DNA of 64,000 nt from Reticulitermes speratus (Eukaryota; Arthropoda; Insecta; Blattodea; Rhinotermitidae): contig JAJKFL010000002.1 of assembly GCA_021186555.1 (NCBI GenBank), positions 30,296,001-30,360,000 on the forward strand. Direction: 5' to 3'. Shown piece by piece: positions 12,700 through 24,965 of the stretch. The notes under the pieces were generated by a model. It did no database searches. It saw only the letters and a program-made list of their open reading frames with translations, and was not told the origin of the DNA. A program made the translations under genes and the position numbers. The first letter of the stretch is position 1; every line of letters begins with the position of its first letter.

Positions 12700-14384
12700 T
12701 TACTATATGTATACTTGATTCCGACTTGCACAAAATTCGCCTTGTGCCGGACCGTCCGGGATATAAATATTGCTTAAGATGGGGGTGTTTGTACTCAGTT
12801 GATCGAAGGGTGTGTGTGCCAAAAATTTATAAAACTAAAAAACTGCTGATCGTCTGTCCTTTACTGGCAGGGGCCTTAGCATTTTAAAGCGCTGTTTGTA
12901 AAATAAGAAAGAATTCCGTATTTGAAGCTCATGTATGTCTAAGCCAATAACGGCGCCTGAACGTTTCGACAGATTTTTAAAACTTCGAGGTTATAGTAGT
13001 ACTAAATATTGTGTGGCAATTTTCGTTTCAGACATTGACCCACAGTTAAGTCCTCTTTACTCAAAGCCATCAGATGATAAACAGGCAACAGATAAACGCA
13101 ACAAACTGCAAAAAAAAAAAACAACGATAAAAATTTTGTATAAAGACCTACATCATTATTGTTACGACATTTTAACGGATACGTCAAGAATCAAACTAGA
13201 TGCCTGCGGAGTGAATAGTAGGGTTTTCTTGATATGTGGGTAAATATTGATGGAGAGTGTGTATGATAGTCTTTCTTCAGACAATTACGAGATTAGGATT
13301 GCATGAATTTCTGCTTTAGCAATTCCTGTAGGACTTGATGATTCAATGCTAAGATCGGACAGAGTTTGCTTTTTATATGTCCAAGGTTTTATAGGGTTAC
13401 AGATAACGATTTTATCTGTAGGGACCGGACGACTTTGCTAGCCGAGTTCCCTAACACAGCTTACAGCTGCAGTCGGCATGGCGTGGTCGCTGCTATGCTC
13501 GAACAAGCAACAGAGTGTTGCACACATTCCAAAAACATTTTTCCTGCTGGAAGTGTGTCCATAGATTCCGTAGTTGTGGACGCTTACGACAGGGATTGGA
13601 AAAGAGCTTTGTGGTGTGTACACAGTGCTTTCCAACTTACCAGCTTGTCTCTTCACCCCCGTCAACAAAGAGCAAGCAGTCTGGTCACTACATACAGTAC
13701 AGTAGGAAGACGAATTATTCACTGGCCCAGGTCTGGGTCTGGTAGCACAGTGTTCGGGTTCGGGCCATGTTCGGGCTTTGTTCATATGTTACCAATGAAA
13801 CGTCACGGAACATATTTCGGGCTTTCTCGGAGCATAATTTTCGCATAGAAAAAATTATTCCTACTTACGTCACGCAGTCAAAACTTTAACCAGTGACGCT
13901 ATTTGTGTTTTACGAATTGACGAGCGAGTTATGCTGGGACTGCAAGTGTTGAGCTAAGAATTTATTTAAAATATGATCTTGGGAAATTGGGTCTGGTCGG
14001 ACTCCGGAAACAATCCCAGACTTGATCTTCTTGGGGTTTGTAAAGCTATACTTCCTGGAAACAGTTGGAGAAAACACACATTTGTCTTTCGATATCTGAG
14101 TAGGCCTACCTTTCTTCAAACGCCAAGATAATATCAGCTGTTATTAGATCGTCGTTAAATAATTTACCCAAAGACTTTGAACACTTCTGCATTAAAATAA
14201 ACCCGTATAAATAACACGCTGTTTATGGCAAATTGTAACTAGATTGGGTTTCTGTCGGGCTAGAATAGACGGAAGTCGAGCAAACGTCTGTGAATTCTAA
14301 AATTTCGGCCCTTGCGGACTTCTACTGGGAAAAGCTGCAGTTCCTCTAGGCGGCTAGGTGCTCATGTTCTGTCCCAAAGTAATC

Positions 14385-14386
<2 letters not shown>
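12700..14386. other. No recognised gene
   Basis: A 160-codon open frame at 13366-13848 begins at a TTG codon, not an ATG, and has no domain I recognise. Its C-terminal part is low-complexity 'ggttcggg'-type sequence. I do not support it as a gene. Confidence 0.35.

Positions 14387-14420
<34 letters not shown>
14387..14420. repeat. (ATT)n microsatellite
   Basis: Pure ATT repeats directly in front of the SINE family A copy. Confidence 0.9.
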
Positions 14421-14695
14421 GCTATGCCTTTACAGGCCTGCATGGGCCCTTAGGGCTCCAGGAGGTTGAGGCTCGCAGAATTTCTAGATAATCGACACAC
14501 GAAGGTGGTGAGGTTGTCAGTCCTATGAACCGGCCGCCTTTACCCCCTGGAGATATCCCTGGTACTCATTTCTGTTAGAGGTTGAGTCGACCCCAGGACC
14601 GTAGTGTGGCCAGAAGGATTAAGTCATTGAAAAATCCCAATGACACCATCAGGAATCCGGCTTGTAGCGCAGTGCGTCAACCAACTGTCCCACCG
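14421..14695 (-). repeat. SINE family A copy
   Basis: Second copy of the family found at 718-1008, in the same orientation and about as long. Similarity is clear from 'caggcctgcatgggcccttag' to 'tgacaccatcaggaatc'. It is bracketed by an ATT microsatellite on the left and an ATT/AGT microsatellite on the right. Confidence 0.6.
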
Positions 14696-14702
14696 TGTAC
14701 CA

Positions 14703-14723
14703 TATTATTATTATTATTATTAT

Positions 14724-14757
<34 letters not shown>
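14703..14757. repeat. Compound (ATT)n(AGT)n microsatellite
   Basis: ATT repeats change into AGT repeats. The poly-I, poly-S and poly-V open frames across it are artefacts. Confidence 0.9.
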
Positions 14758-16253
14758 CTCCGTTACAACAGCCAGTTGGTTAATGCTGTTCAGGGAAATA
14801 ATCCCTGTTTTATCCAAGAATCATGTGAAACATGTGAACAGAAAATGTGTGGGCAATTGAGGAGTTTTCAGTGCTTAAAGTGGTAGTATGTTACATGCAG
14901 TAGCCACTGTAATTTTAAGGGTTAATATTCATTATTCGTGAACTCATAAACCTCTCTTTATCCATGAAAAGTGAAACATTGCATTACGTCACAGGCTGCA
15001 CAGGCCCGAGTCCAGACAAGTTTGTTTCCGACTGTGCCAGGCCTCACAAGTGTTGGCAGTGATGTACGTTGTTTTTGAAATTAAATTCCGCTCTAGCTTG
15101 TGTTAACTGTACAAATAACACATCATATCTGGCTCTGATTACGCACTCTGCAGCCAACCTGTTATCTGTTTCGCTTTGATATCCAGGAGGAAGAACGCTG
15201 TGTTGTGTAATCTTATGTAAGGAAACATGGGCGGGTATGTGGATGGACAGTGTTGCCAATTGATAGCCGTAATTTTCAAATTAAATAATGTCTGCATCCT
15301 GTGAGATCTGAACTCTTATTGTATTTGTTTTCTGACTGCTGGATTTCTCTCATTTTTCATTTGCCAGACCGTGGGAATATTCATAATGCTGCTGGAAATA
15401 AAAGGACATTAATACTAATACTGTACAAACTCGCCTTTTTAGTCCTAATTCAAAATACGGAGTGCGTGGAAATTGGTGCGTCTATTTGGCCGCGCATATG
15501 AAGATTTCTTTCTGGCTGTCAGTTATATTCACTGAGATTTTTCGTAATTTTCTTCAGTCACTCGACAGTAGTACACGGATAAGAAATTTCAAATAGGTCA
15601 CGATCATTTTCTATCTTCCCACCACTTAAGACCGTCATCTTGTCTCGTCACTACATAGGCCTAATCAGTGAAGTGGAAATGGGTGTCCCAAAATACTGAC
15701 GAGTCAACAATAAACGTAACTAGGAATTCCAAATAATCGTTCTTTCGAAATCGAATAATGGGAGCTGATTGTTTCCACTGCTGTCTGAAATGGATCCAGA
15801 CACTTAGTCGCATCTGATACAATGTAATTTTGGAGTTATAAGGCCGAAAGATCGTTCTTAGTAATGTATGTCACGTAATTTATACGTCTTTGAAATCGTA
15901 TTTTCGGCGCACTCTCCAGCACTTGTCCAGTCACGCTGACTGTTGTGTGGTTTCAGAAATGTTAGTAAAATCAGGTACATTAACTGTTGTTCTGTCTATT
16001 CAGGCTGGTGTAATTGGCCGAATCTGTTTATCGACACTAGAGTATGATGTTTAACGTTTAGTGACCTAGGGTGACATGTCACATACGTTATAGTCTACAT
16101 GTCAGCGAAGGAATTCTACAGCGACCAGAATTCTGCCTGCGGCACGGGGAAAGCATTTTGTACTTTAAATATTCACAATTTATTTTCATGCTTCTTGTAT
16201 TTTCAAATAGACCTTCTGTTAATGCATATCATGGTCTTCTAAACTGAGATATT
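14758..16253. other. No gene recognised
   Basis: No supported coding exon or recognised repeat. Short open frames on both strands lack splice context or motifs. Confidence 0.35.
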
Positions 16254-16261
16254 GTGTAGAC

Positions 16262-16746
16262 CAGTGGTTCCCAAAGTGGGCGGTACCGCCCCCTGGGGGG
16301 CGGTGGGATTACCGAGGTGGGCGCTAATAGGTACGAGAGGTGGAAGGGGGCGCTGTTATTATCACAGGGGGGCGCTAGTAGACAAGTAGCGCATTTATTT
16401 TTATAATAAAATTTAAATAACGTAATTTTTGTGTTAAAAATAAAAAATGAACTAAATTTCTTAGTATTTTAATTTATGAACCTTATTCAAGCACGTATTA
16501 CTTTTTTAATAAACTATTGCTGGATGAATTATTGTTAATCATAAAAAATATAATAAATTTTAATTTATTAATTAACACATAAAACATTAAGTTTAACTCT
16601 TATAATTTTATTTAAACGATTTTTTAAATATAAAATAAAAGCGGAAACAAAAGCGCATTTATGTTTTTTAAAAAAGGTAGGGGGGCGCTGTGGGTGTTTA
16701 TATGGAACCAAGGGGGCGGTGGACCGAAAAAGTTTGGGAACCACTG
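16262..16746. mobile_element. Non-autonomous hAT element with TSD
   Basis: A 485-bp element. The left end starts CAGTGGTTCCCAAAGT; the reverse complement of the right end starts CAGTGGTTCCCAAACT. It is flanked on both sides by the identical octamer GTGTAGAC (16254-16261 and 16747-16754), the 8-bp target duplication typical of hAT transposons. Both ends are rich in 'gggggcg' blocks and the middle is AT-rich with no transposase. The perfect duplication suggests fairly recent insertion. Confidence 0.93.
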
Positions 16747-16754
16747 GTGTAGAC

Positions 16755-16865
16755 TTACCGACGGATACCAACGTTTCGGAGGAAAATACTGCTCCCACCT
16801 TCAGGGTTGTCTTCGGCCTTGAACGAGGAAGCAGAATGTTTTTCCACAACGCTGGTATCAGCCGG
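16755..16865 (-). repeat. GAAAC-hairpin interspersed repeat copy
   Basis: GTTTC at 16773-16777 followed by GGAGG, a loop and CTCCC. Minus-strand reading is a short stem followed by GAAAC, preceded by CTGAAGGTGG. The hAT element at 16262 inserted just beside or within this copy. Confidence 0.55.
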
Positions 16866-16910
16866 TGTTACAAGACCTGAAAACTCATCACTTTGAAAAC
16901 TTCTCGTGTT

Positions 16911-16940
16911 TGCTTGTTTGTTTGTTTGTTTGTTTGTTTT
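16911..16940. repeat. (TTTG)n microsatellite
   Basis: Tandem 'tttg' units. Confidence 0.9.
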
Positions 16941-17218
16941 AATGCAATAAACTTCATGCTCTACTATCGACGTGCGCGCACAGAAATTCTTGATGCATTT
17001 ACACAGAAAGAGTTCCCAAGAACCAGTTACAGTAGCGATACACTCGACCCTTTCATTGACATCAATTTTTAAGTTCCATTTGGTTTTAATCGACAGAACA
17101 CAACTAATTTGCAGCTATGTATAAACACGATGGATTCGTCATCTCTCCACCACTGCATCTTTCCTTGGCATATTGTGGCGTGCTTTACAGCTGTGTGTTC
17201 TTCTGTTATGTTTTACAG

Positions 17219-17361
17219 CCTGTGCGACAGTTCAGTGTAATGGCTCCCAGTGCCATGAAAAGTGCACTTACATTACGATTACATCCACTGTGATAATGTC
17301 AAAGAAAAAACTGGATCGCGTCACAGTTGTAAAGAATGGTCTGAAAATTACACGAAATTAA
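17219..17361 (+). CDS. Putative secreted peptide, terminal exon
   Basis: A good acceptor (cttctgttatgttttacag) ends at 17218. The open frame runs to TAA at 17359-17361. Joined to the phase-1 exon at 8796-8865 it continues in frame and gives a predicted preprotein of about 70 residues. The mature part starts with four cysteines spaced C-x4-C-x4-C-x3-C (CATVQC, then NGSQC, then HEKC), followed by a Thr/Ile-rich and Lys-rich tail ending ITRN. Two disulfides are plausible. I do not recognise the family. The frame is also open upstream of the acceptor with a Leu-rich stretch, so an in-frame readthrough form is an alternative. Confidence 0.4.
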
Positions 17362-18430
17362 TATTTATACATGCGTATTTTCTGGAATGCTGTGAAGTCT
17401 GTTTCAATGAAACTAGTTTTTCTCAACTTTACAGATAGGGAAATGTGCTTAGGTCACTGTTTGGAAAAACAGTGTTTGTATTTGTGAACAGCTGCTTATA
17501 TAGGAAATGTATACCGATTGAACTACAATACAAGTTACTGTTATTTTCAAAATGGGTTAACGTTTGCTTTCTTTTAATTCCAGAACGCACATTTGTGGCC
17601 TGATACGAAACATACAGTGCTAGATAACACATGAGTGGTGAGTACCTTGAAACTGCCCTGCGTAATAATTGGGTTCATTTAATGTTTAAAATTAATTAAA
17701 TTAAAATTAATTAGAAACAACGGACGGCGTAAGTTTACATTATTAGGTACAAATACTCCAAATGTAATGATTTTAGTTTTTTTAAGATGGCAAACTCTAT
17801 TGAAAGTTCGCAGTCTCGACACATTACAAATTATATTTTTTTTGATTATAGCTTGAAAACTGTCATTTACAGCTGTCCAACTGACCGACTGACTGACTAA
17901 GTAACGAAGTAGCTGGCTAACGAACTGTATAACCTAATTAATAAGTAACGCGCCAGATAAACTGAACCTTCATAGAGCTAGCATCATAAAATAGGACATG
18001 GCTAGCCTGCATTGCCTGCCTCCAGCAGTCGATATTTAAGAAGTTCGATGTTTAACACAAAGATCTCTCCAGGACACATTCATTTAATTTAAGAGTATTA
18101 CAGTCTACATTACTAACACCGATTTTCTTATCTGTTGCAACTCTAAAAGTCAGTGTTACCAAACAAACCTTAACATACCTTTTAAGAATCTGATTTTAAA
18201 AACATTCATTGGTTATTTTATTTCCTTTCCTGATTAACGTATGTGTTAATCGGCGTATTTGTGAGTCAGTAGTGCTCATCACATTATATCCACATGTTCG
18301 ATACCGAAGAGTGCGTGGAATTTCAGTCTTGTTCTGTCATCTGTAAAATGCATACTGGTTTGTTTTGTAGGTCTTTTGGTTTTATGGTAAAAATGAACGT
18401 GTAGGTGGATTACGTGTCTAAAATTACTTA
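17362..18430. other. No gene recognised
   Basis: AT-rich sequence downstream of the putative peptide gene. No polyadenylation site stands out and no repeat family was recognised. Confidence 0.35.
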
Positions 18431-18990
18431 GTATTGACTCCTTGGCTCTACGGCCCTCCGAGAGCCTTGGCCTCCTTAATTACAGACGCCTATTATTCTC
18501 TGTCTACTGATTTCTGTCGCCACCTTTTAACCTTCATCTCCCGTGAATCGTTTTTAATATCTTCCAACCATCTCAATCAAGGCATTCCCTTTCTTCTTAT
18601 TCCTTCCAGTTTTCTCTCGAATATTTTCTTAACTACCCTCCCGTGATCCATTCTTACTAGATGTCCTATCCATTCCAATCTTTTCTTTTGAATGTCTGTT
18701 ACTATGTCTAAATTGTGTACAGCTCCCGCAATTTCTGGTTAGCTCTTATTCTCTTTACTCCTTGCTCTACCACTGGTCTACATATCCTCCTAAATATTTT
18801 TCTCTCCATGTATTCAGTTCCTTCATATCCATCTCTGTCACGGGCCATGTTTCACTTCCACACACTACAACTGGTTTTACCATAGTTTTATGTACATTTT
18901 AACTGCTTTACTCGTAGCTCTAGACCTAAATATTTGTCCTACATTATAGAAACATTTTTACCTTCCAGAGACCATGAAAAAATTACGGTA
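18431..18990 (-). mobile_element. LINE 3' remnant (reverse transcriptase C-terminus)
   Basis: Minus-strand translation in broken frames gives the tail region of RTE-like/other LINE ORF2 proteins: 'VVVCGSETWPVTEMD', then 'RLEWIGHLVRMDHGRVVKK', then 'MPRLRWLEDIKND'. The 'GsEtW' and 'W.GHl.Rm' signatures are typical of the region after the RT domain. Several stops and frameshifts show it is dead; no 5' RT core is present. Confidence 0.65.
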
Positions 18991-19814
18991 ACCGTCGTAA
19001 CTTGAGCATTTCAGAGAAAGTTGTCCCATTTACATAGATTTCCCCTATTAATCTGATAAGACTAGGGAAGGCCAGGAATCTAGGATGAATAATGCATCCG
19101 TGAAGTTGGTTAGATGATAGCAGTGTGTGTGAATGAGAAAGGTCCGTATAGGCATGTATGGGCATGTAGTTCTTAGTGTCACTGTGTAAATCGTGTTGCA
19201 ACATTTTAATTAAAGTGAAATTCGTAGATAACTTTTAATATATAATAGTAATGTATGTAATTAAATGTTATTAAAATGCAGTTTTTCTGGTTGGATTTAG
19301 TTATGTGCAGCCGACACGAAGAAGCTTTCGAGTGGCGTATTGTTGCGGAAACCGAATTTAACATTAACACTTCACTTAGTTTAAGGGATTTTATAATCTA
19401 TGAAAGAATGTGTCTAAAGATTGAATATTCTGGGATATGACGCCGTGTGAACGGTAGCTAATTAGCAGTCGACAGGTTGTTATATCCGTAATACTTTAAT
19501 CTTCATCATCAAGACTGTGGAAACCTCAAATTACCTAAATATGCCCATGTTTGTTACCAAGATTACAAAAAAGGAATTTAGAAGTAAAGTGTACAATTTA
19601 GCAGGCAAAATTGACATAAGAAATTGTGAATAAAATGTTAACATCCGTGCTTTTTAATTTGCTTATAAAGAAAGAAAATTTACCACGTTTGTATAAGCAA
19701 AATTAACTGATACAAATCCCATTTACTGTGAGATAATACATGAAATGAAAGCAAACTTTATGTACGGTGTTGTTTAATATAAGGTTCAATATCATATTTT
19801 AATAGAGTGCTACA
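18991..19814. other. No gene recognised
   Basis: AT-rich with no supported exon. A short 'ctgggatatgacgcc' motif at about 19431-19445 is a fragment of the GAAAC-hairpin repeat family. Confidence 0.35.
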
Positions 19815-20095
19815 CTCTAGAAGCCGATCCCAGTTGCACCGCAGTCTAAGGCGTGGGTCTTCGGTCGTTCACTTGCTTGGATTTCGGGTTCGAATCCCGC
19901 CGGGGGGGGGGGGCATGTATGTCTGTCTTGTGAGTGTTGTTTGTTGCCAAGTATAGGTCTCTGAATCAGGCCAAGGCTCCTCCGTCCAGAGGAGTCCTAC
20001 CGAATGTGGTGTGGTTGAATGTGATCGTGAAACCTCCACAATGAGGAGGCCCTGGCGCACTAGGGGCTGTCGCGCCATGTAAAACACTAGTCTAA
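19815..20095 (+). repeat. SINE family C copy, tRNA-derived
   Basis: Begins with a tRNA-like head carrying a perfect RNA polymerase III B-box core (GGTTCGAATCC) near 19888-19898, then a G-run, then a body ending 'ggcgcactaggggctgtcgcg'. The body matches 24840-24965 and 29760-30012 in inverse orientation. Confidence 0.7.
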
Positions 20096-22059
20096 GATAA
20101 AGACACCTGCCTTCCTTATATTCTAAACCGAATCGTAGACTCTTTTTTCACATGGAAGAAGTAGTACATTCTGTTGAGCGTAAAACGTATGTTGATTATT
20201 TATTACTCTATAACTTCTGAAACAACGCAGATTTATGGAAAAGTATGTATTTCATTCTCGTCTGCAAAATTTGTTCGAAACGTCATTTGCACCGATAAAT
20301 ATTTAGTGCATTCTGTTCGAGGTCTGGGCAGAAACTCATGCAGGTCTTAATGTAAGGCGGTGGTTAAAATTGTCCAATTTAAATGAAAATTGAAATGGCT
20401 CGAAATTTTCGCGAAATTTTTCAGCATTTTGTTTTCCGAAAGTCCCATCAGCCATTGTAGATTTGTTTCATGTGTACAGACGAAAGGACAACAACGATTT
20501 TAAGAGGGCCTCCGTACCGATGTTAACGTGCCTAAACATTGCAATAAAGTCTTTGTGTTTTCTCTTGTACTTGTAACAAAACGCATGGAGGAAGTGATAT
20601 TGGGGTACACGTATGGCATATTTCGTGAGGAAAGTACTGGAACCAATACAACAAATGTAACATAGGCCTTTTATGCTTAGCTTATAGGCCTGGAAATTTA
20701 AAATCCAATAGCAGTTTTAGTTTTGTAAATTTTCCTTGTTTTTTAAATAATTTTACTAATTATTTCGAAAGGTAAATTAGATGGTAATCACAAAATGCAG
20801 GCAGCAGGGCCCATTCTGAGAAGTTAATACTGCATCTACTGGTTGAAAAATCTCCAGCTCTTTGTGAACCCCAAAATTCATTAGCCCCCTCACAAGGGTC
20901 CACCATTGGACTTGTCCCCATGATGTTTTCGTAACATCCCACAAGAGCGAAGATCCCATTTACACCGCGGCGGAAGTCTGAAATCACACAAAGGTGCTTG
21001 GTTTCAATAGGTTAAATGTAGGAACCGTTAAAAGAGATAAGCAGAACTATTTAATGTACGGTACTGTGAGTGATGGCGGTAGCTTCCTGAACTTTGGCTG
21101 CCTGCATCCAAACTGTTGAATTTCCACAGCTGCACTTTTCACCACCATTCGCCTTCCGTACCCAGCACAGTTAAGTGACTGATAACTGTACAAAATATCA
21201 GTCGCTCGGCTTTTAAAATTAGCAATGAGAATATTAGCGATGTGCATATGTTAAACAACAGAACGGTTCGTGCAGTTCCATTCAGCGAATAGCGACAGGA
21301 GACAACGCGTGAAGTTTTGTAGCCAGTGGAGCGCAGTTCCAGTTAAACAGGAAGTTGTTGAAAGGGACAGCATCCGTGAAACAATAACAGGCTGTACAAC
21401 AATAAAGTAGCTATAGCAGGACCGTGTTTAAATCTTACCAATTTGCCTGTCTAGGATACGTGACCCGCATCCCTGAAGATAAAATCTTTCATACACGTGC
21501 AGTAATTAGTGTACCGAGCTCCTCGTCGTGCCAGCTTACAGGACTGCTTGTCAGAGAGGAACTTGTGAAGGGCGCTTGATAATGTCTTCGGTCTTCTGAG
21601 ATATGGCGACGTGAAATGAAGAAATTCGTTGGATATTTATTGGATATTCTACCCTTGAATATGAGACAAGCACGCTATCTCGAAACATCGGACACAAATC
21701 ACTCAGTGATGCGGTGCCATATACGAGAACAACGAAGACCGTCTGCACCGCTGCCAAAGCTTAAAATCTCGTAACACTGGATGAATTTGATGCCCTAAGT
21801 ACATGAATTTTAACACGTGTAGACATTTATCCTGATGTCTGCAAACTGCTGTTGAAGTTTGCCAACTAACAGGAAAAATGCACGTAGGAATATGTGCTAT
21901 CCTGCTTGCACTCGGTTTCCCAGCAGATGGAAGACAGTTGGGTAGAAATTCGCGGCAGTAGGCCCAACTGTGTGCAAGGCGCTATGCGTGCCGAAAAACG
22001 GTTAAGTTGCCCCTGTGCTCGCCATGAAGGCGTATGGAGGAGTGAATTTCGAGCTTTGC
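20096..22059. other. No gene recognised
   Basis: No supported exon. Short open frames at 20760-20987, 21047-21247 and 21551-21757 on the minus strand have no motif or splice context. Confidence 0.35.
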
Positions 22060-22290
22060 TCATTCTCAGCGTGGGCACTAGATCCAGGTGAGTGGTCAGT
22101 TTCATGCCTCCCGCCGCCTTATCCCCGAAGAGACAGACCCGGTGACTACTGAGTAGGAGGCTGGATGGGCCACCAGAGCCACTCTGGGCACATTCTGTGA
22201 GATAAATCTTTGCTGTCCACCCGGAATCGCACCAAGTACCCTTGGATATCCTGCTTGTAGTTTGGTCACTATACCGACTTACCCTAGAGC
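22060..22290 (-). repeat. SINE family B copy
   Basis: Reads 'tcagcgtgggcactag', 'gtgagtggtcagtttcatgcc', 'ttatccccgaagagacagac', 'aggaggctggatgggcc', then a minus-strand tRNA-like head with a B-box-like 'ggtgcgattccgg' near 22225-22240. It matches 27380-27640 and 60720-60950, and in reverse orientation 29078-29310. Confidence 0.6.
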
Positions 22291-22824
22291 GGCGACCTCT
22301 GTATAAGATGGAAAATGGTTATGGAGGATACTTTACGAAGTAAAAGACACCAAATTCTGAGGTCACGTTTTGTTTTGGTCTGTCTGTGACCTAGCATCAG
22401 TGCCTACACGGTTGAACATATATATATATAATGTGGGAAGCTGTAACTCGAAGTTGTCGAGCAGTTCCGACATACAGCCAAATGTATTAAGCAAAAATAA
22501 ACCCCACTTAGGGCCATAAATGTGTAAAGAGCAAGTAGGCTCAATGAAATGCAAAGCACGCCGTTGGGAATTCCTTATACTGTGCTATTGTGACAGGTGT
22601 AACGTAATTTTTTCTAGCACAGGGTGCGGCAATAATTTCGCCAATCGCCACATGCGAAATAAACTTTTGAATATTTTTTAAATGAAGCCACATTAGCGGG
22701 AGGAACTTTTCACCTTCATTTGCCTGAGTCTGCTCTATGTTTTATCAGGAACGTGGTGCAGCTAAAATAAGACACACAGAAAGTCTTGGAAAAAGGATAA
22801 AACTTTGCGCCTTGACACTGGATC

Positions 22825-22905
22825 TATAAGGTACCCTGTACCCAGTGTGTATGAGGCTGGGTGGGCCCCAGAACCGGTCTGGACGTTTCGGAGACAGGTT
22901 GGGAA
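22825..22905 (-). repeat. SINE family B fragment
   Basis: Short fragment with 'gaggctgggtgggcccc' and 'ccggtctggacgtttcggag', shared with 27535-27585 and 60890-60935. Confidence 0.5.
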
Positions 22906-23589
22906 TTTGCATTATTTGGTAATTCTCATAAAATCTTGAGGTCTCTTTGGATATAAATTCGGTTTTTATAATACAACTTTAAAGAATAATAATCAATGAA
23001 TATATTATATGTATATATATATATATATGTGAACGGAGATTCTGTAATCTTTCACGCTTATTAACAACATTTCTATGAAGCCCATACAAGCATCCTAGCA
23101 GTATTAACTTCGAAGTTATCACTGCACAGTATGGTGCCTACTTCAAGTCGGTTTCCGACTGATATATATAACAAACAGCGGCTTAAGGAAATTAAAATGA
23201 CATCATTTCCCGATGTTCTTTCTGTAATCTGACACGTGACTTCCTTTTCATTTTATTTTATTTTACACTTTCCTGCATAGCTGTATGAGGTTCAAGTTGC
23301 TGTTTCAGTCTCGTTAAGCACTCCGCTTTTTATATTCGCCTCGCAGTAACAACCAATTTGTTAAGCCGTGACGGGTGGTGATGTTGAAATTACGTAACTG
23401 TAACGAGTCGGCCTGCAGTGTGTGAAGGTCTGTAACTACAGTCACTTTGACACGCATAAAAATCCACAAAGGGAAATACGTGTACATATGATTGATTTCA
23501 TCTAAATAAGTACCTTTTTTTCGTAAGCGGTACAGGTGGCGTTGATAGGTGTGTAGTTTCTTAGACATGTTCGCATAGTCTCAGAAAGC

Positions 23590-23800
23590 TTCTATTATCT
23601 TTGTCATTTTCGTCCATCTGCCTGTCCGTCCGCCTATCTGTCCGCAAGTATCAGCACGGTTCCGACTGAACGGATTTCCCTGAAATTTGATATTGGGGAC
23701 TTCTATGGAAATCTGTCGAGAAAAGCCAATGTGGTTAATATTGGACAAAAATATTGGGCGGTTTACATGAAGACCTAAGTACATTGATTGGTGCCGGCGA
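23590..23800. repeat. Interspersed repeat, copy 1 of a pair
   Basis: Shares 'gtctgtccgtccgc', 'cggatttccctgaaatttgat', 'tctgtcgagaaaagccaa' and 'ttacatgaagacctaagtacatt' (allowing mismatches) with 32170-32360 in the same orientation. It resembles conserved repeat pieces common in insect genomes; class unknown. Confidence 0.6.
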
Positions 23801-24229
23801 AATTAAAGCGCCATAAAAGCGGTTTCTTCGAGTGAAATGTTATCAGGCTATTAGGATGGCCGAGGATGTACAAACATTTCGTGATCACTCTACAATGTTA
23901 CGTTATGTGTACATTGCCTATCTTGTAATATAACGCCTTTTCGCTTCGTGCAGTATATATTTGTTTCATTTCGCTGTCCTTAGCCATTTTCTGATTCGAA
24001 GGCTTGCAAATTTATGTCTGTGAAAGCATATTTCTGTGGCATGTGATGTTGTGAGCGTATAAATCTGGATGCTGGAAGATTTCTAGAAAACGTTAATTTT
24101 ATTACGGAGATCATGATTTATCAGGGTGATAGATGATGCGTTAATCGACGATTGTGTTTTACTGTAAAGCAGGTAAACGCGTAATAATTTCACAGCAGTT
24201 CTTTTTTCAAATGTTAGCTTAAAAACCAA

Positions 24230-24520
24230 AATTTGGAATGCGCGTAGGTTTAAAAGTTTTTGAAGATGGTGTGACACAGTGATTAAGCTTATCATTACAG
24301 TGTATTAAAGTCACTGTTTTTTGTGAGTTGGTTCTACTTCTTAACACGAACAAATAAGGCTGCTTTTCTTGCACCGCTTCAGCCTGAAGATGGCTTAACC
24401 ACGATCCTTCGAATCTTCTGCACGTACATTCCAGTGCACATGGCGTAATATCCCGGAATACTTGAATCTTCAGCCACACAGCTGCGGAGACATCGAGTCT
24501 CGCAAAGTAAGGGCTCGTCG
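24230..24520 (-). repeat. GAAAC-hairpin family, divergent copy
   Basis: Reverse complement contains 'caagtattccgggatattacgccatgtg' in pieces and 'taagccatcttcagg', corresponding to the 'ctgggatgtgacgtcatg' and 'CTGAAGATGG' blocks of the family. Divergent, so moderate confidence. Confidence 0.4.
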
Positions 24521-24609
24521 ATAAAGCTTTTTTTCAGAAAAGTACCTGGTTTTTGAACAGCTCTACTGAGGGACACAACCGAGTACTTTTGGTGACAACT
24601 GAGGCTATC

Positions 24610-24725
24610 CTGATGGTTACTATGAAGAATACTGTCTTCTGGGATGTGACGTCATGTAGTCTGGTAGAAATTTATTGAGGTATCGAAGGAGTAAACTGCC
24701 TGCATCTTCAGGGCCAACGATGGAG
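24610..24725 (+). repeat. GAAAC-hairpin family copy
   Basis: Contains 'cttctgggatgtgacgtcat' followed by 'gtagtctggtagaaatttattgagg' and 'ctgcatcttcagggcc'. Same order as at 28850-28990 and 59380-59490. Confidence 0.5.
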
Positions 24726-24839
24726 GCAGTGGTTTTAGTGAACTGTGACGATGGACGAAGTCAAAAATAAAATTTATAATTTTGGATCTTCACTGAGCAG
24801 CTTTGGTTAGACGATATGATTATCAAGATACAACTTGTC

Positions 24840-24965
24840 TTTTTTTCATCTCGCAACAGCCCCTAGTGGGGCAGGGCCTTCTCATTATCGAGGCTTCACG
24901 ATCACACTCAGTTAGACACACCACACTCGGTAGGACTCCTCTGGACGAGTGACCAGCCCGAGTAT
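24840..24965 (-). repeat. SINE family C copy, truncated
   Basis: Body only ('cagcccctagtggggc', 'cttctcattatcgaggcttc', 'cacaccacactcggtagga', 'ctcctctggacgag'). Inverse of 19980-20090; the tRNA-like head is missing. Confidence 0.65.

Noticed and set aside
11833..12777. Open frames of up to 303 codons on both strands
   Set aside because: They are produced by a 45-bp tandem array with a period divisible by three; several frames on both strands are open at once, as expected of a repeat and not of a gene.
13366..13848. 160-codon open frame
   Set aside because: Begins at TTG, no recognisable domain, low-complexity 3' part and no splice partner.
19815..19900. tRNA gene
   Set aside because: Has a perfect B-box but no cloverleaf I can fold, and continues into a SINE body that recurs elsewhere.
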